Source: Talaromyces rugulosus (taxonomy: Eukaryota; Ascomycota; Eurotiomycetes; Eurotiales; Trichocomaceae). Taken from it: a DNA stretch of 64,000 nt. Location: contig NC_049562.1 of assembly GCF_013368755.1 (NCBI RefSeq), positions 6,448,001-6,512,000 on the forward strand, given 5' to 3'. This document shows, piece after piece, positions 31,301 through 43,682 of the stretch (positions are counted from its first letter, which is position 1; the number at the start of each line of letters is the position of its first letter). Made by a program: the position numbers and the translations under genes. Under the pieces are notes generated by a model, which saw nothing but the letters and a program-made list of their open reading frames with translations, was not told the DNA's origin and ran no database searches.

Positions 31301-33987
31301 ATGGCCGAGTCCAACACTCGAGTGCTGTTCCTGGCAAACAGTGAGCATGGCCAAACCAACATCATTCTCGCGCTCGCTCACGAGCTTCTTCTCCGTGGTG
31401 ACATTGACATCCACATTGGGTCCTTCCCTGTCCTGAAAAAACGAGTCGACAAGCTGCTTCATGACAATGCGGGACTCTACAATTCCACATATGCCTCGCG
31501 CATCCACTTTCATCCAGTGCGCGGTCCGTCCAATACGGACGTTTTTGTTCGCACAGGCAAAAGAGGCGCTTTCCACCCTCCGGGGTATGAGGGCTCGGTC
31601 CTTGGCTTCAAGTCTTTAATCGAGGATATTTGGGGCTGGAATGAAGAGGAATATGTGGACGTGTACCAGAGCTGTCTGGAGATTATTGAAAAAGTGCAGC
31701 CCTCAGTCATGGTTGTGGACTTTTTCTTCCTGCAAGGTCGCGATGCCGCGCATAATGCCGGCCATACTGCCATTTTGATGAACACCACAGCTCTCAGTCA
31801 CATAGTGCTTGGTTTGCAAAAGAAGGCGGCATGGGCTTGGAAGTATCCCTTGTAAGTCGCACTGTTACTGTTTTTATCTTTCACATGTCTAACAACATTA
31901 CTGCAGACCAGGTACCGGTTTCCCATATCCTCTCCCCTGGCACCTCATTCCATGGAACACGATGGCCGTGTTGAAGACGGCAAAAATATACCACGGTAGC
32001 GGTCGTAGACGAGAAATCCGCGAATGGAGAATACGAAACAACATCAGGGGCCGATTCCCCTTTGCAGACGGATGGCGGCCAGACCGAATGCACCTGTCGC
32101 CAGCTCTCAAAGAACTAGACTGGCCTTTTGACGTGCCTGACAATGTAATCCCGTGCGGGCCTATTCTACTGCCCTGCGCATCTGTGGAAAAGCAGGATCC
32201 CGAATTAAACGCGTGGTTCAAAAGAGGACCGACTATTCTCGTAAACCTCGGAACTCTTTACGCGCCTGATCCCACTGTCGCGTTCAAGATTTCGACGGGA
32301 CTGAAAATGTTCCTTGATTCCTGGAGTGACAAGACAGTCCAGATCTTGTGGAAACTACCCATTCACCCTCACGACAATGACGATGTGTATGTTGACTCTG
32401 TCAAGCCTCTCGACGAGGAGACCAAAACGGACCGTGTGCGCATCAGGGCTTGGTTTGAAGTCGAGCCTATGGCCATGTTAGAGACAGGGAACATTGTGCT
32501 TTCTGTTCATCACGGCGGAGCCAACTCGTGGTATGAAGCCATCCAGTAAGTCTACTTTCACCAGTCTAGTTAGTAGGGCCAAAAGCTTACAATGACACAG
32601 AAATGGCGTTCCTCATATTATTCTGCCTGCATGGCAAGATTGTTATGAAAATGCGGCACGAGCAGAATGGCTCGGAATAGGTGTCTATGCCAACAAGACA
32701 GCAGCACCAAATGTTGAGTCCACAGAACTTGCCAAGGGCATCACAAAGGTCATGAGCAACCGAGCCTCCTATGTCAAGAAAGCTGCGCGTCTCGAGGCTC
32801 TCTGCCGCAAGAAGGAAGGTCGTGTACTGGGAGCAGAAAAAATTGCCGACCTGGCCATGCACCCTGAGAAGATCTCACTAGAAGTACCGGGAGTCAGTGT
32901 AGACGATCTCCGTGGAGACTTCCAGCAGATCCAGAATAGCTTGGGACAGACGCTTGAAACCACCAAAAAGTATCACAGAGCTGAAGGGAAGAGCACCTCA
33001 CGGCCATTGTGGAAACGCGCTGCTGAGACGCTGATTGTGGCTCTGTTCAGTAACTCTTGGTTCATCTTGCCGACTATCGGATATTCTCTTCTCCTCGTGC
33101 CTCGTTTGCGGCTCATTGCTTTTGCTTATATTCTCTACATCAAATTCCTTTCCAATGTCCACAAAAAGGGCTCCAATTGGTTCCGAAGTGACTGGTTCCG
33201 CAAGTCATGGATTTGGAGAAGCTACGCATCCTACTTTCCGTTAACCCTATACCGCTCAGCTCCTCTTTCCCCTCAAAGAAAGTACATATTCGGCTATCAT
33301 CCGCATGGCGTGGCTTTCCGGGGAGCAATGGGTTCATTGGCTGCAGACGGAGCAGGCTTTTCTGAACTGTTCCCGGGCATCAAAAACACCTTTCTTATGA
33401 AGGACGAAGCTTTCAAAACTCCACTGTTACGAGAATATCTACTTTCTGTCGGATTGAGCGGTGTCTCTCGTCAGTCATGCACCAAGCTTCTCACATCCAG
33501 TGGCCATGACGGCCGTGGGATGGGTCAAGCAATCACCATTACCATTGGCGGTAGCAGAGAGTACAACGTTTCTCGACCAGGCACGATGGAAGTCGTTGTC
33601 AAGATCCGGAAGGGCTTCGTCCGTGTCGCAGTCGAAACCGGAGCAGACCTCGTCCCAGTCGTGGCGTTTGGTGAGAACGATATCTTTGACCGAATAAACG
33701 TCAATGACTCCAGTGTCAGTGCTATAATAGCTCGCGTGTGGGAGGGGGTGGTCCGGCATAAGGTTGCGTTTGCGACAGGTCGATTCAACATCTTTTGCCC
33801 ACACCGCAAGCCCTTGCATGTGGTGGTTGGAAAGCCAATTCCAGTGAAGCAGCAGAAGCAAGGTATAGATGAGGCATACGTTGATGAACTGCATGGTAAA
33901 TATGTAACGGAGCTTGCCAAACTTTGGGATGACTGGAAGGAGATGTTTGAGCCTAACAAGTCTGTCAAGTTTGAGATTGTCGAATAG
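31301..33987 (+). CDS. Fusion of UGT-type glycosyltransferase (GT1) and DGAT2-type acyltransferase
   Basis: Three exons (31301-31851, 31907-32545, 32601-33987) join in phase to 858 residues. Residues 1 to about 490 are a family-1 glycosyltransferase: RVLFLANSEHGQTNIILALA carries the N-terminal catalytic-His region, and VLSVHHGGANSWYEAIQNG with VPHIILPAWQDCYENAARAE is the nucleotide-sugar-binding block. After a linker and a hydrophobic hairpin (SWFILPTIGYSLLL, LIAFAYILYIKFL), the rest is a diacylglycerol-acyltransferase-2-like domain: YIFGYHPHGVAFRGAMGSL with the HPHG motif, then KGFVRVAVETGADLVPVVAF and GENDIF. The protein could glycosylate a hydroxylated acceptor and then acylate the sugar or the aglycone at the ER membrane. 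The acceptor, sugar and acyl donor are unknown. The upstream P450 could supply the hydroxyl group. Both introns interrupt only the GT half. Confidence 0.92.
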
Positions 33988-34435
33988 TTGGGGCAAAGTT
34001 CAATGTTATCTAGTACATAGTATATCTTTCTAGTGTTGTTTAGTTTCTTCTTTCAGCATCAATGTGTAATCTCGTTCCTCTTCTGGTTTGAAATGAATTT
34101 ACATGGTCTCGCTACAAACTTAGGTAACTATTAAATGTTTATTACATGTATCAGTATGTCTGGTACAATGTAGAGCGTTGAAAAGCTCTTAACATTATTA
34201 GGCTGATTTTATTTGATTAACTGCATCAATGCAAAGTATGAGCTGACATGCGAAATATACATATGAACCAGGACATTGGGGCTGATAAGAATGCGTCATA
34301 TTTGGATATTGACACTGAAAAGAAAGTATGGATTTCAATCAACCCAAACGTGGCAAGTACTTTTATGTTTGCTTTTGTGGAAATTTCAGTCATAAAATAG
34401 CGGTAATTTCGTATAATGTGTAGAGTACGACGTTG
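33988..34435. other. Intergenic region between convergent genes
   Basis: A+T-rich 3' flank shared by the fusion gene (plus) and the receptor-like gene (minus). Nothing else is recognised. Confidence 0.5.
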
Positions 34436-35975
34436 TCATGATCGGACAGAATGCTTTTCTGTTTCGCTGAAGCGCTTCCAATTATGATGTTCCAGATCTA
34501 TATCTGGAGAACGAGCTGGCCTTACGAAAGACTTCAATAACTGTATCCAGCCGCGGATCATTGAGCGACGCATAACAAGAATGACTCCCCATAGGCCGGA
34601 GATCTGCAAAAATTAGTTATTAAACGGCTGCACGAATTAAGACAGAAAGTGAAAGAAAAACTCACACCGAGCATCAGAAAGCATGCAAAGACAAGGTCCT
34701 CGCTTGGACCCAGGCCCCCAGTTTCTGGCAAACAACGATCCGTGTCATCTGGGAACGAGAGTAGACAATTTACCCATGTGTCGAACGTGTCTTCTGTGAA
34801 GTGATGCTCTGTCCGTACCATGATGAATAAGGCACAAAACAGAGCGACATGTAAATCAATGCCAAACGCAGTTAGCATCGGTCGCCATTGCATGCTGGTC
34901 AATAGTTTATTAGATTGCACAGAAGTCCGCCCGTCCTTGTACAACTCTCTCGATGCCTGCGTAGAGTATCGCCGATCCACCCAGATACCCTGGATTACAC
35001 TCATAACGCAGTGTATTAAAGTCCATATTTGCAATATAAATATTGCAACAGCTACGATAATCAAAGGAACTAAGAACGACCAGTTGTTCCCTGAAGGCTT
35101 AAGATAACACACCTCGCCGAACTGGTATGATGCGCCAGTGACAAGGACTGGCATCGCTGATAGGGCAATTGTGCCCATAAAAATGCAAGTCAATGAGACC
35201 GTCATGAACTTTACTCCCAGTTTCTTCTCCCAGACCACATATAGGTGGAGGGATAGAACCCGGAATAGGCCTATTCCAATAATGTATCCAGTCAATGTCT
35301 AAATGGCAACACTGGAGCAGAAACTTACAACTAATCACGACAAACCATACCCCCACCACGATAACAACCACTGTTCCAGTGCACATAGAATCCGATGTAC
35401 TATCGTTGGGAGTGATGTGGTCGGCACATTGATCAGGCCGGTGAATGAGAGGTAGGATGTAGGTGAGCTAAGTGGCGGTCAATTGAGGAGCTCGACATCT
35501 AAACCAGCAAGTCTACTTACAGATAGAAGAAGAAACCCAATTCCAGGGACAGTCGTCAAATAATGACGACCGGTAGCCTCCTTTGGAAGGACAGCGTATG
35601 TGAGAATGAGAAGAAATATGATGATAAAGACTGGTATGGCACACCAGCCAACTATGTCTAGTCTGGATTCAAAGTCTGGATTTACTTGTCAGTATTATCC
35701 TTCCCCCATTTTTCTTACTTCAAAGAAAAGTGAACTTGCGGTCGGAGTATCTCCACTGTGAAAAGGGGCAAGGCAAACAGCACGAAGCTGTCGAACCTGA
35801 TCCCACCACTAATTCTCTACACCACCGGCCGGATTGATCTTGGACAATATTTAGTTAGCTTTTCAATGAAATAGGGTTTTATTATATTGATCTCCTTGTT
35901 GGTTCACTTACATCCGTCCGTATATGGAAAGACATCTTCATTAACAAAAGGCCTCGGACAAGTGTGATTATCCAT
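34436..35975 (-). CDS. Seven-transmembrane receptor-like protein
   Basis: Six exons (35912-35975, 35740-35838, 35521-35675, 35329-35467, 34666-35270, 34436-34603) join in phase to 409 residues. A cysteine-rich N-terminal segment (MDNHTCPRPFVNED; SCCLPCPFSQWRYSD) precedes seven hydrophobic helices, with extracellular-loop cysteines (QCADHITPND, MCTGT) and a basic, polar cytosolic tail ending SETEKHSVRS. This is a G-protein-coupled-receptor layout of the fungal type that resembles frizzled/smoothened-like or secretin-like proteins, without a name I can assign. Intron 2 uses a GC donor (C|GCAAGT), and the true C-terminus is only reached by splicing at 34666/34603; without it the ORF runs into an intron. 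It lies tail to tail with the GT-DGAT2 gene. A sensing role is inferred. Confidence 0.82.
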
Positions 35976-38900
35976 TTCGAAACGGCACTTTTGCTGAACC
36001 AGACCAGCTCATCACCTGAAACATGGAACGAGAAACCTACGGGGGTTTAATTCGGAGAAACCCATTTTATAAAGTACAAAATGGTAAGACGGATTGAATA
36101 TCAAACAAGGGTGTCTGCCGGACCCAGGTCAACATAGAGGAGAACCATAGGAGCCTAAACTTTCCTGACTGTGATGGGTGCATGTAATTTGTGATCATGA
36201 ATCATGCCCTCTATTACCCCACAAAGAGCGGCATGTGAACTAGGATTCGCGCGGATTACCAAATCATAAAATGGGCATGTGCAGCCAATAGCAGAGTATG
36301 CAGACATGTGGGGGATTCATATTTTGCTTGATGCAGCTCCTTCTGAGGCGATGCTTGCCGCGGTCCACATCTGACCGGGGGTTCCAGGCTTGTCAATCAA
36401 TGAGCTGTCTAATAAAACTTTAACTACTCGGTATGTGTATGGGCTACAGAGCGTGATTTCGTGCATGTCTTTCCCCGCGTCAAGTCGATCAGGTTCATGG
36501 GGTGCTCACTATGCGAATGGATTGGAATACATCTTGGACGTTGTTGAATATACTACTCAAAATCTTGACGGTAGCCTACTACATTCACGATCTAAATGCT
36601 TGTATACAGTACCTCGGTAAACCCCGAGACAAAAGCATAAGATTATTGTAATAGTAAATGACAAAAATCCCTCGGTAAGTCTACTTTGGATACTAACATG
36701 CCAATACCTCTCTGGTTGATTGTTTACTGTATAGAAACGCGACACCTGTTTCGGAAAATTCGAAACACTATCTTCGCGACGCAACAATAAGGGATTTCTT
36801 AAAGTTGGGTCACTTATATCCATAGTTAATCATAGAATGGCCTCGCGAACTATAACTTATGGATACGTAACATAGGGCGGATTGAGCTACGCCCAAGCGG
36901 TTCGAAGATCCAAAAATGAAAGAAAATAATAATGCAATGCGAATCCGTGTAGCTCGAATATAGATAGCCACCCCACCAGGTAGTCAGGAACTGACACCAC
37001 TATCTCGGTTCATTCTAGGGGCTGACTTAGTTCTGCGTGCGTGATTTCTAGACGGCGATCAATCAGTGCAGCCCAAAGCCTCATCTAGATGCACTCCAGA
37101 AAGGCTACACGGGAATCGGGTGGATACATTATCCGCGCCTAGATATTAGCACTGGCAGGGCCTCTGGGGAAGAAAATCACACGTCTTTGGAGTCTGGACA
37201 ATCCTTGAATGTCTCCACATCCTTTTGTTGGGGATTTCAAAAAACCGACCAGTGGCCACTGTTTACTATGTAGATGATAAACACGGCTAAACGTCGAGCG
37301 AAATCCAACAGACACGCGCTTTAGCCACGTACGACTAGAAGACGCGGAAAGCGATATGCCGGAGCACATGTCATTGACATTTGAAAGCCGCTCAAATGTC
37401 TTGCCGACTGCCGGCTATCCCCAATCCGGAAGTCGATCCTGGCCGTACGACCTCGAACACTCAACTGCCTGTCATCATGGAGCTAAGCCTAGCTTTGCTC
37501 CATAGTTGCCAACGAGTCCAATCACATTGGACTACCGGAGCCTCTTTCTTTTGGTGCTGGGCTTTTTCTGTTGCTGCTATGATCGATCGAGAATGGAGAA
37601 GCCAGTCAACGGTTCTCTAGCAGCAATCTTTAGCAATTACTGCCAGCCAACCCGGATAGGAAATAATTGTTGAGCATGGGTTTGTACTTTCCCGAGGGAA
37701 AAAAGTGAAACTTTCATGTAGTGAAAGCGAATGACTTGGAGTATTTCCTCGTTGTGGCACAACCTTGGGGTTCACCCCACAGGCCCCGTTTTTCATACTT
37801 TGAAGAGCCGGGGACCAATAATGATTAATTGCAATGTTTGGAATTGGGTGATACTGGATTGGTGATTCGACGAGTATTTGTGTGGTTTACTCCGTATAGT
37901 AGTAGTACGGAGTAGTGCAGCAGTCTGAAACTGCCCCACGAGACAAATCCGGGGACAAAATTTACTGTGAGTGGCTCAACCACAAACTAGGATGCGAAAA
38001 ACGGTTTTTTTTTTTTTTGCCCAAGGCTTCTCGTAACGAGCCTAACCAAGGTTTCAGCCATGGCTTTATCATTCCCTCATCTGCCGACACAAGTGCCGTC
38101 ACCATGACCATTATCACACGCCAATGGCGGCTTTAGCTTCTGGACTGGAGCAGTCGAAGGCTCGAAGCGACGTACAAACGAAATCCTGTTTATGAGCGGT
38201 TCGGAAAGGCGCCGTGTAGTGGGTACAGGAATAAGGAAGCATTCAACCTTTTTAATGCCGCGCCTTCTTTGGTTCCTTGGACCGAAGGATGAATGAGCGA
38301 TATCGATCCATGTCACTCACTGCCGCTCATCATTAACTAGCCGATGCAGTAGGGTTAGTCTTGCCTCACTAAGACTAGTTTCCTGGCCCCATCAGTACCG
38401 CCGTTTCGGCTCGCTCCCCTTTTTTTTCTTGCAAGGTGTTGGCATTTCCGTGCCTGGCACAGACCACCGCCAGCTCGCTCGGTCGATTCGTCATTTGATC
38501 TGCGCCTGACAGGGCATCACATCACGCACGATGCCGGATGAGGGATGAACCTTGGTGGCTAGCCCATTATTGTTGCATACGATCGCCCACAATAGTACTC
38601 CAAGCAGTGGACGCAAAAGGCCGGTGGCGTAGTTCCGATTTGCGTCGGTCTGATCTAGTTATCGAGCATCAACAGCGATCATCCGACGGGAAATCATCTC
38701 ATCAGATAGTCAAGAACCAGGCCCGGATAGTTATCGGAGCCCATATGCCCTCGGTATCCAGTACTCTGTAGGTGCACAGCACCGGTAGGAGAAGTCGACC
38801 AGCCCTGTGGACGACGAAGACAGGACAGCTCGTAAAGGCAAACAAGATAAGGGCAGATGCGGGCGTACAGCAGGTGGTTTGGTTTGGCTGGGCCGCGTGG

Positions 38901-39158
38901 GGAAAGCCCGCTAGCCGGCGTCACGTTGCCTCGTCCCCTCAGCGCCTTCTCCGCTGCGCCATCCATTTGATGGCCTCTTTTTTAGGACTTCATCATTCCT
39001 TTTTTTTTCTATGCCCCCTGGTCTCTTTTTAACTTCGTCTCGTCGCCTCGTGTCCGTTTCGTCTGGTGTGCGCTTCATCTGTCATAATTTATCCCCAGGA
39101 GGCTTATCTGAGCACCAGTTCGCCATTGACTGACCGCCGACTGTTGGTTCCCCAATGA
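35976..39158. other. Long intergenic region upstream of bHLH gene
   Basis: A 3.2 kb divergent spacer between the receptor-like gene and the bHLH regulator. No gene is supported. The last 900 bases are rich in pyrimidine runs (T-runs near 38420 and 39000), suggesting a long promoter and 5' leader for the bHLH gene. Short ORFs at 36390, 38538 and 38694 have no recognisable product. Confidence 0.55.
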
Positions 39159-40474
39159 ATGACAGAGCAACGTCGTTTCCAAGCATCGTCGTTGAAGCAT
39201 GCAGCCAGTACACCTTCGGACTTGACGGTCAGCCCTGACACGCCGTCTAACATGGCTGCTTTTGCCTCCTACAGACCTATGCCAATGGGCAACAATAACA
39301 TCTATGGTTAGTTCTCCCTCCCCGCGCGCGCTTGTTCAACGACGAGCTTGGTAGGCTGATCTCGTTTTCTGCAGTAGACTCGCCAGATGGCTATCTCCCG
39401 CCTTCGTTTCAGCCGCCACACAATATGCTCACCATGATGGGCCCTCCGGCTGGATCAAGAACCGCCGCCCATGAGAACCAGCCCGTTCAGCCGTATAACT
39501 TCCAACCCAATGGAGAAATTGGCTATTCACCACAGTTCACATGGTATCCTCAAAACGGGGATTTTGATCCATATTTTGCCGGGCGACCACCCGGCACGTT
39601 CGCCCCTCTGCCTCCAGCTGGTCCTGGAGTCTTGCCTAGCAATGATACCCAAAACCAACAACAAACAGCTCAAAAGAAGCTACTTCCAAAAGGTCTCCCG
39701 GCAACAGACCAACCATCCCTCCCCACACCCGGTTCTTCCGTGTCTTCACCATCGGCTGCCTCCCCTTCTCGGGAAAAGTCTTTGGAAAACCGCGCCCCGA
39801 AGTTTCAAAAAATCGCCACCAGCACCCACGCAGAGAATGGAGACGCACTATACTTTCACTGGCCCGAAATATGCCTTGATCATCAAGCCTCTGTGCGATC
39901 TGATCAGGGCCAGACCCGTGCGGGGGGCCACAACGTTCGTGAATTGAGATGGGGTTCGGACACATCGTTTGATGCAAACAAATTTGTGCCTCCAGTAAAC
40001 CAACAGAGCCATACCGTTGCCACGGACAAATGGATGGGCTGGATTCCAAGCATTGCTGCTCGACAGATAGTGCCAGGCCTGTCTCGTCCTGGGGATCAAG
40101 ATTCCGACGAATCTGATGACCCAGAAAACGACTTTGATGATCGACAGCAGACAAATGAAGTGGAAGAAGAAACCCGTGGAGGTGGCCTCCACAGAAAACC
40201 TAGCCTTCTGCCCCTGGGTCGAGACTTACAGTCTACCGAAAAGCTTCGTCGGCGCGCCGAACGGAGAAAACAAGTCCACAATACTTCGGAACGAAAGCGG
40301 CGCGAGCAACTAAACAAAGGCTTTCTGGACTTGTGTGAGATCGTGCCGGGGCTTGACATCAGCACACATACGCGGAAGGAGATACTTTTTCGCACTGCAG
40401 ACTGGCTGGAGAAATTCCTCCAGGACAACTCTTGTCTAAAAGACCAGCTAGACCGGCTAAAAAATGCAGTCTAG
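39159..40474 (+). CDS. bHLH transcription factor
   Basis: Two exons (39159-39306 and 39375-40474) code 415 residues. The start ATG at 39159 was chosen because an overlapping ATG four bases upstream (39155) is in a frame that stops quickly. The first 250 residues are Pro/Gln/Ser-rich and disordered (FQPPHNMLTMMGPPAG), followed by an acidic stretch (DQDSDESDDPENDFDD). The basic helix-loop-helix lies at the C-terminus: basic region HNTSERKRREQLN with the His/Glu/Arg pattern of E-box (CACGTG-type) binders, helix 1 GFLDLCEIVPGL, and helix 2 KEILFRTADWLEKFL, which ends in a short coiled extension. The protein is nuclear and DNA-binding as a dimer. The target pathway cannot be read from the sequence. 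Confidence 0.9.
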
Positions 40475-41845
40475 GACAGCAGCCAGTTCGCTAAACAATG
40501 GGTAAAGCTATACAGTTTCGCGCATGTTCATCCTCACAGTCATGTAGACGTTTTTGCCTGACTTCTTATCGTTCTATATATATTCCCCCTTTGTTATATA
40601 CTTTTTGTAAAAAAAAAAACGTCTCTTATAGGCAAGGCTGTTGAGGCAGGAAAGCGGACTTTTGATTGTTAGGGCTGGGCCCCTCGGCTATAGTGATGTT
40701 TGTAGGATTTGCATACCATGCATCTACTATATCAGGAAAAATTGGCTTTTACTCTTAGCCTTTGTAGAAGTTTATATCCATCTTAAATTCGAATGCGGTT
40801 GATCTAGAGCTATTCATGTTGCTTGATGGATCAATTAGTTGGCATAGTTTATAAGAATATCTCTACATATCCACCAACCTATCCCACTCCACTTCTAGTT
40901 TAATCTTAAATGTAACTTTTTTTTTGACACACTAGACGCTCACCAAATACAATGAACATTTGGAAAGTCTATACCATCTCTTTATCCTCGGCTCCAAATG
41001 AAGACCAAAAACAAAACAACGACCTGATGAGATGTATACTTGATTCAATTTACTCAGTTATCAGCGTAATATAGCGAGCAGGGGTGGCTTTCAACCGCTA
41101 CCGGTCTTCCTTTTCTGGATGCAGGGTTCCGAAGAGGTCATACTCGAAAAATTTAAGCTTCGGTGCCACGCCTTCCAATTTCCAGTGTCTGTCGATTCTC
41201 TTAAACCAATGTGTAGTAACTCTGTGAACATAGCCTTTATTTACTATAGTTGTAAGATTATTATTAATATAGTATTAATGTACTACTTAGATTTGATTAC
41301 CGATTTTGATTAATTTGTTGTCTAATTATTTCTATTTTAATATATTTAAAAGATGTTGGATTTTCAAGTGTTTATTTTCCAGGTACTGTGCTAAGAAAAG
41401 AAATTCTATATAGCTATCTGAAGAGAGACCCTTATAGAGTTTATCTTAGAGACTACAAAGATTAATATATACTAAAGAGACAAGGTATTTACATAGACAC
41501 TCCCAGTTTTTAGTATTGTTGCCTTCTATCCATTCGAACGCAATGTTGTGAATCTTAAGATAGTCTAAATATGTCTTAGTTAATACAGATGATAAGTGTT
41601 GGTTTTAGTGAAGGGGATTCTGACCTAGGAATACAATATCTGTCGTCATTTTGACCTCAATGGGGAGAACACGTAAGATTAAAGTATTTTTTTGGTTCTG
41701 CAATCTTTGAGATTGCAACATCTGTAGGAACGGATTTCATTAACTATATTATTTATACATAACAGAGTCAACCCCTGTTACAACATACAGCGATAGTACA
41801 TGTATTATTCAAATATACGATGTCCGCTATTTAGGATGACTTGGA
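40475..41845. other. A+T-rich intergenic region
   Basis: Starts with the bHLH 3' flank and becomes strongly A+T-rich from about 41220 with many TA steps, as expected for old RIP-damaged repeats. No gene is recognised. Confidence 0.55.
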
Positions 41846-42621
41846 CTACATGCTCCGGTAGTTACTCCACGGTGCAACCGGATACGAGGGCGGGGACTCT
41901 TGGGTCTCTAAGCCAAATAAGCGGTACCATTCGTACTCAATATAGCGTATAGACAATAAAGCGTGATGCAATTATCTACCGTGCCTTTTGCTACAATATC
42001 TCAATGTTTCGGAACAGCACATTTTTGAGATATGGATTAATCCAGACTCATTCTTATTGTTCTTTTGACAGACACAGTCATTAGACTGGATGATTAGCAG
42101 TATATTTGGACGCTGTGGCAACCGTTCCATTGAACGCCAATTATTTAATCATTAATGGCCAGCGATATTACATGTACTGTTACATAAGATCAGTAATAAG
42201 ATCGGCAGCGGATACTTCGGCATAGTGTACACCGAATATTTGGGTAGCGCTAATAAATAACGTTTACGCCACCCCATATTAAGCTTTTTTTTCTGCTTTA
42301 TTCGTTGAATAATATATATATCTTTTTAAATAGATTTCATTTTACAATTTTTTTTAAATAAGAGTATTATCTAAATATATAAAGAAACGTTAAGATTACA
42401 TAGAAATACAATATTAATAACTAATTCATAAATTTTAAGGATTTCCGTTCTTGTATCGGTTCAGCTGCCCTATTTTAGGCTTTTAGCGTTACTTCAAACT
42501 AATGGCCTAGCACCGTATCTCGAGAGCCGGCAGTCTGGTCATGTTGGACGCCTGAAATGCCACCAGTTGACATGTGCAGCGTATTGACTGGTTCGGCATC
42601 AAGGAAATACCGCCCCTTGAA
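41846..42621 (-). pseudogene. RIP-like decayed gene remnant, unknown family
   Basis: Three collinear coding-like islands are readable on the minus strand. At 42621-42499 the frame begins FKGRYFLDAEPVNTLHMSTG and stays open for 40 codons. At 42240-42081 one frame reads IFGVHYAEVSAADLITDLM, then YRWPLMIK and LAFNGTVATASKYTANHPV, interrupted by TAA codons where CAA would be expected. At 41947-41846 the frame reads RYIEYEWYRLFGLETQESPP and ends in a natural-looking stop. The stops look like C-to-T changes, the RIP signature. The DNA between the islands is A+T-rich. I do not recognise the family, and the joins between islands are inferred from order and strand only. Confidence 0.5.
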
Positions 42622-43124
42622 CTAGACCCATCTCAATGTGCACGACAACCATTACTCCATATTTTATTATTATTAGTATCATTCCAACTTCAGCTAGCAT
42701 TCCTAGTTGGGGTAAAGCTATATACTGCAACCTAATATACATGTTCATTAGTCCTAACCCCACAAATCTCTCTTGACGTCAAAGTGCCGTAACTGCCGTT
42801 ATCCATGGAGCACTCTTCTAAAACAGTGAATTAACCAGGAATGTCGTTTGTTTGCGCGCGGGCCAAAATGGCGAGCTAGACTAAGGGAAGTTCCTATTTT
42901 AGCACCTTCGCCTCGTTATGTAGTACTATGTATATAAGGATTGTCGGGCATCGCCGAGCAAGTAACCCTAGCTCATGATATGCTAATGAGAACGAGTGTC
43001 GGCTGGTTTTCCCTTTCTATCACCAATTTGTGTCCTTGTCTAGTTGGCCTTCCATTGCCAATCCAACATTCGTCTCTAGTCAATCGATAAACTTGCAAAA
43101 CAAAACCAAAAAAAAAATACAACC
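42622..43124. other. Intergenic flank of decayed PKS start
   Basis: Balanced-composition DNA with CCAT/TATA-like words (TATATAAGG near 42930) directly upstream of the ketosynthase remnant. It may be the old promoter of the lost polyketide synthase. Confidence 0.4.
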
Positions 43125-43278
43125 ATAGCCGACCCCTTGTCCACCGTTAACGATGAGATTCCTGGGCCAGAAAGAGACTACTCAGTACCGGACCCAGCAG
43201 TGGCCGTAATAGGAGTGGCATGCCAGTGTGCTGGAGCAACTATGGGAACTTCTTGAAACGGGGACACCCATGTGTTGA
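43125..43278 (+). pseudogene. Decayed 5' end of a polyketide synthase (ketosynthase start)
   Basis: One frame from 43125 reads ADPLSTVNDEIPGPERDYSV followed by PDPAVAVIGVACQCAGA, which matches the start of a fungal PKS: a short leader and the first strand of the ketosynthase domain (usual form AIVGMACRLPG). After a frame change near 43230 it continues EQLWELLETGTPMC, the next conserved KS helix (usual form LWELL). The codon where the initiator ATG should be is ATA, preceded by an A-rich CAACC context, so a G-to-A change may have destroyed the start. Downstream the DNA becomes extremely A+T-rich. Confidence 0.65.
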
Positions 43279-43682
43279 GACCTTCTATAGGATATTTAAG
43301 GAAGTTTAAAGTCAATATAATTAATAATGTGCGTGTTTTTGATTTTAAATTATTTAAAGTCTTTAGCTATAAAGCTATCTTTATAGATCTATAGTAAAGA
43401 TTAAATCTACAAGTTATATATTAGATATTAAAGTTGGCTAATTACTTTAGTTGGGATATGTTAGATATAAAATAAAATATAGACTATTATTAGGTAATAT
43501 ATACAAATAAGTTTGTTAAGAATATTATTTATTATTCTCTTTTTATCTTTTTACTTACTGGATTAATTTGATGGTTTATTATTAGTAAAATTAGTTATTA
43601 TTTTAGTTAGACTGGTTCTGTTATTATTTATAATATAGTGAGTGTATGCAGTATTAGGTATTACTATCTATTAAGTATACTA
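43279..43682. repeat. Extremely A+T-rich, RIP-like block
   Basis: Almost pure A/T with frequent TA steps and no open frame, between two polyketide synthase remnants. It is best explained as RIP-mutated former coding or repeat DNA. Confidence 0.6.

Noticed and set aside
39155..39230. ATG at 39155 as the start of the bHLH gene
   Set aside because: It is in another frame and stops after about 27 codons. The overlapping ATG at 39159 splices in phase to the main exon.
42560..42640. Plus-strand frame WFGIKEIPPLELDPSQ as a ketosynthase piece
   Set aside because: Only about 16 residues resemble the KS DPQ-type motif, and the minus-strand frame over the same DNA is longer and more protein-like.
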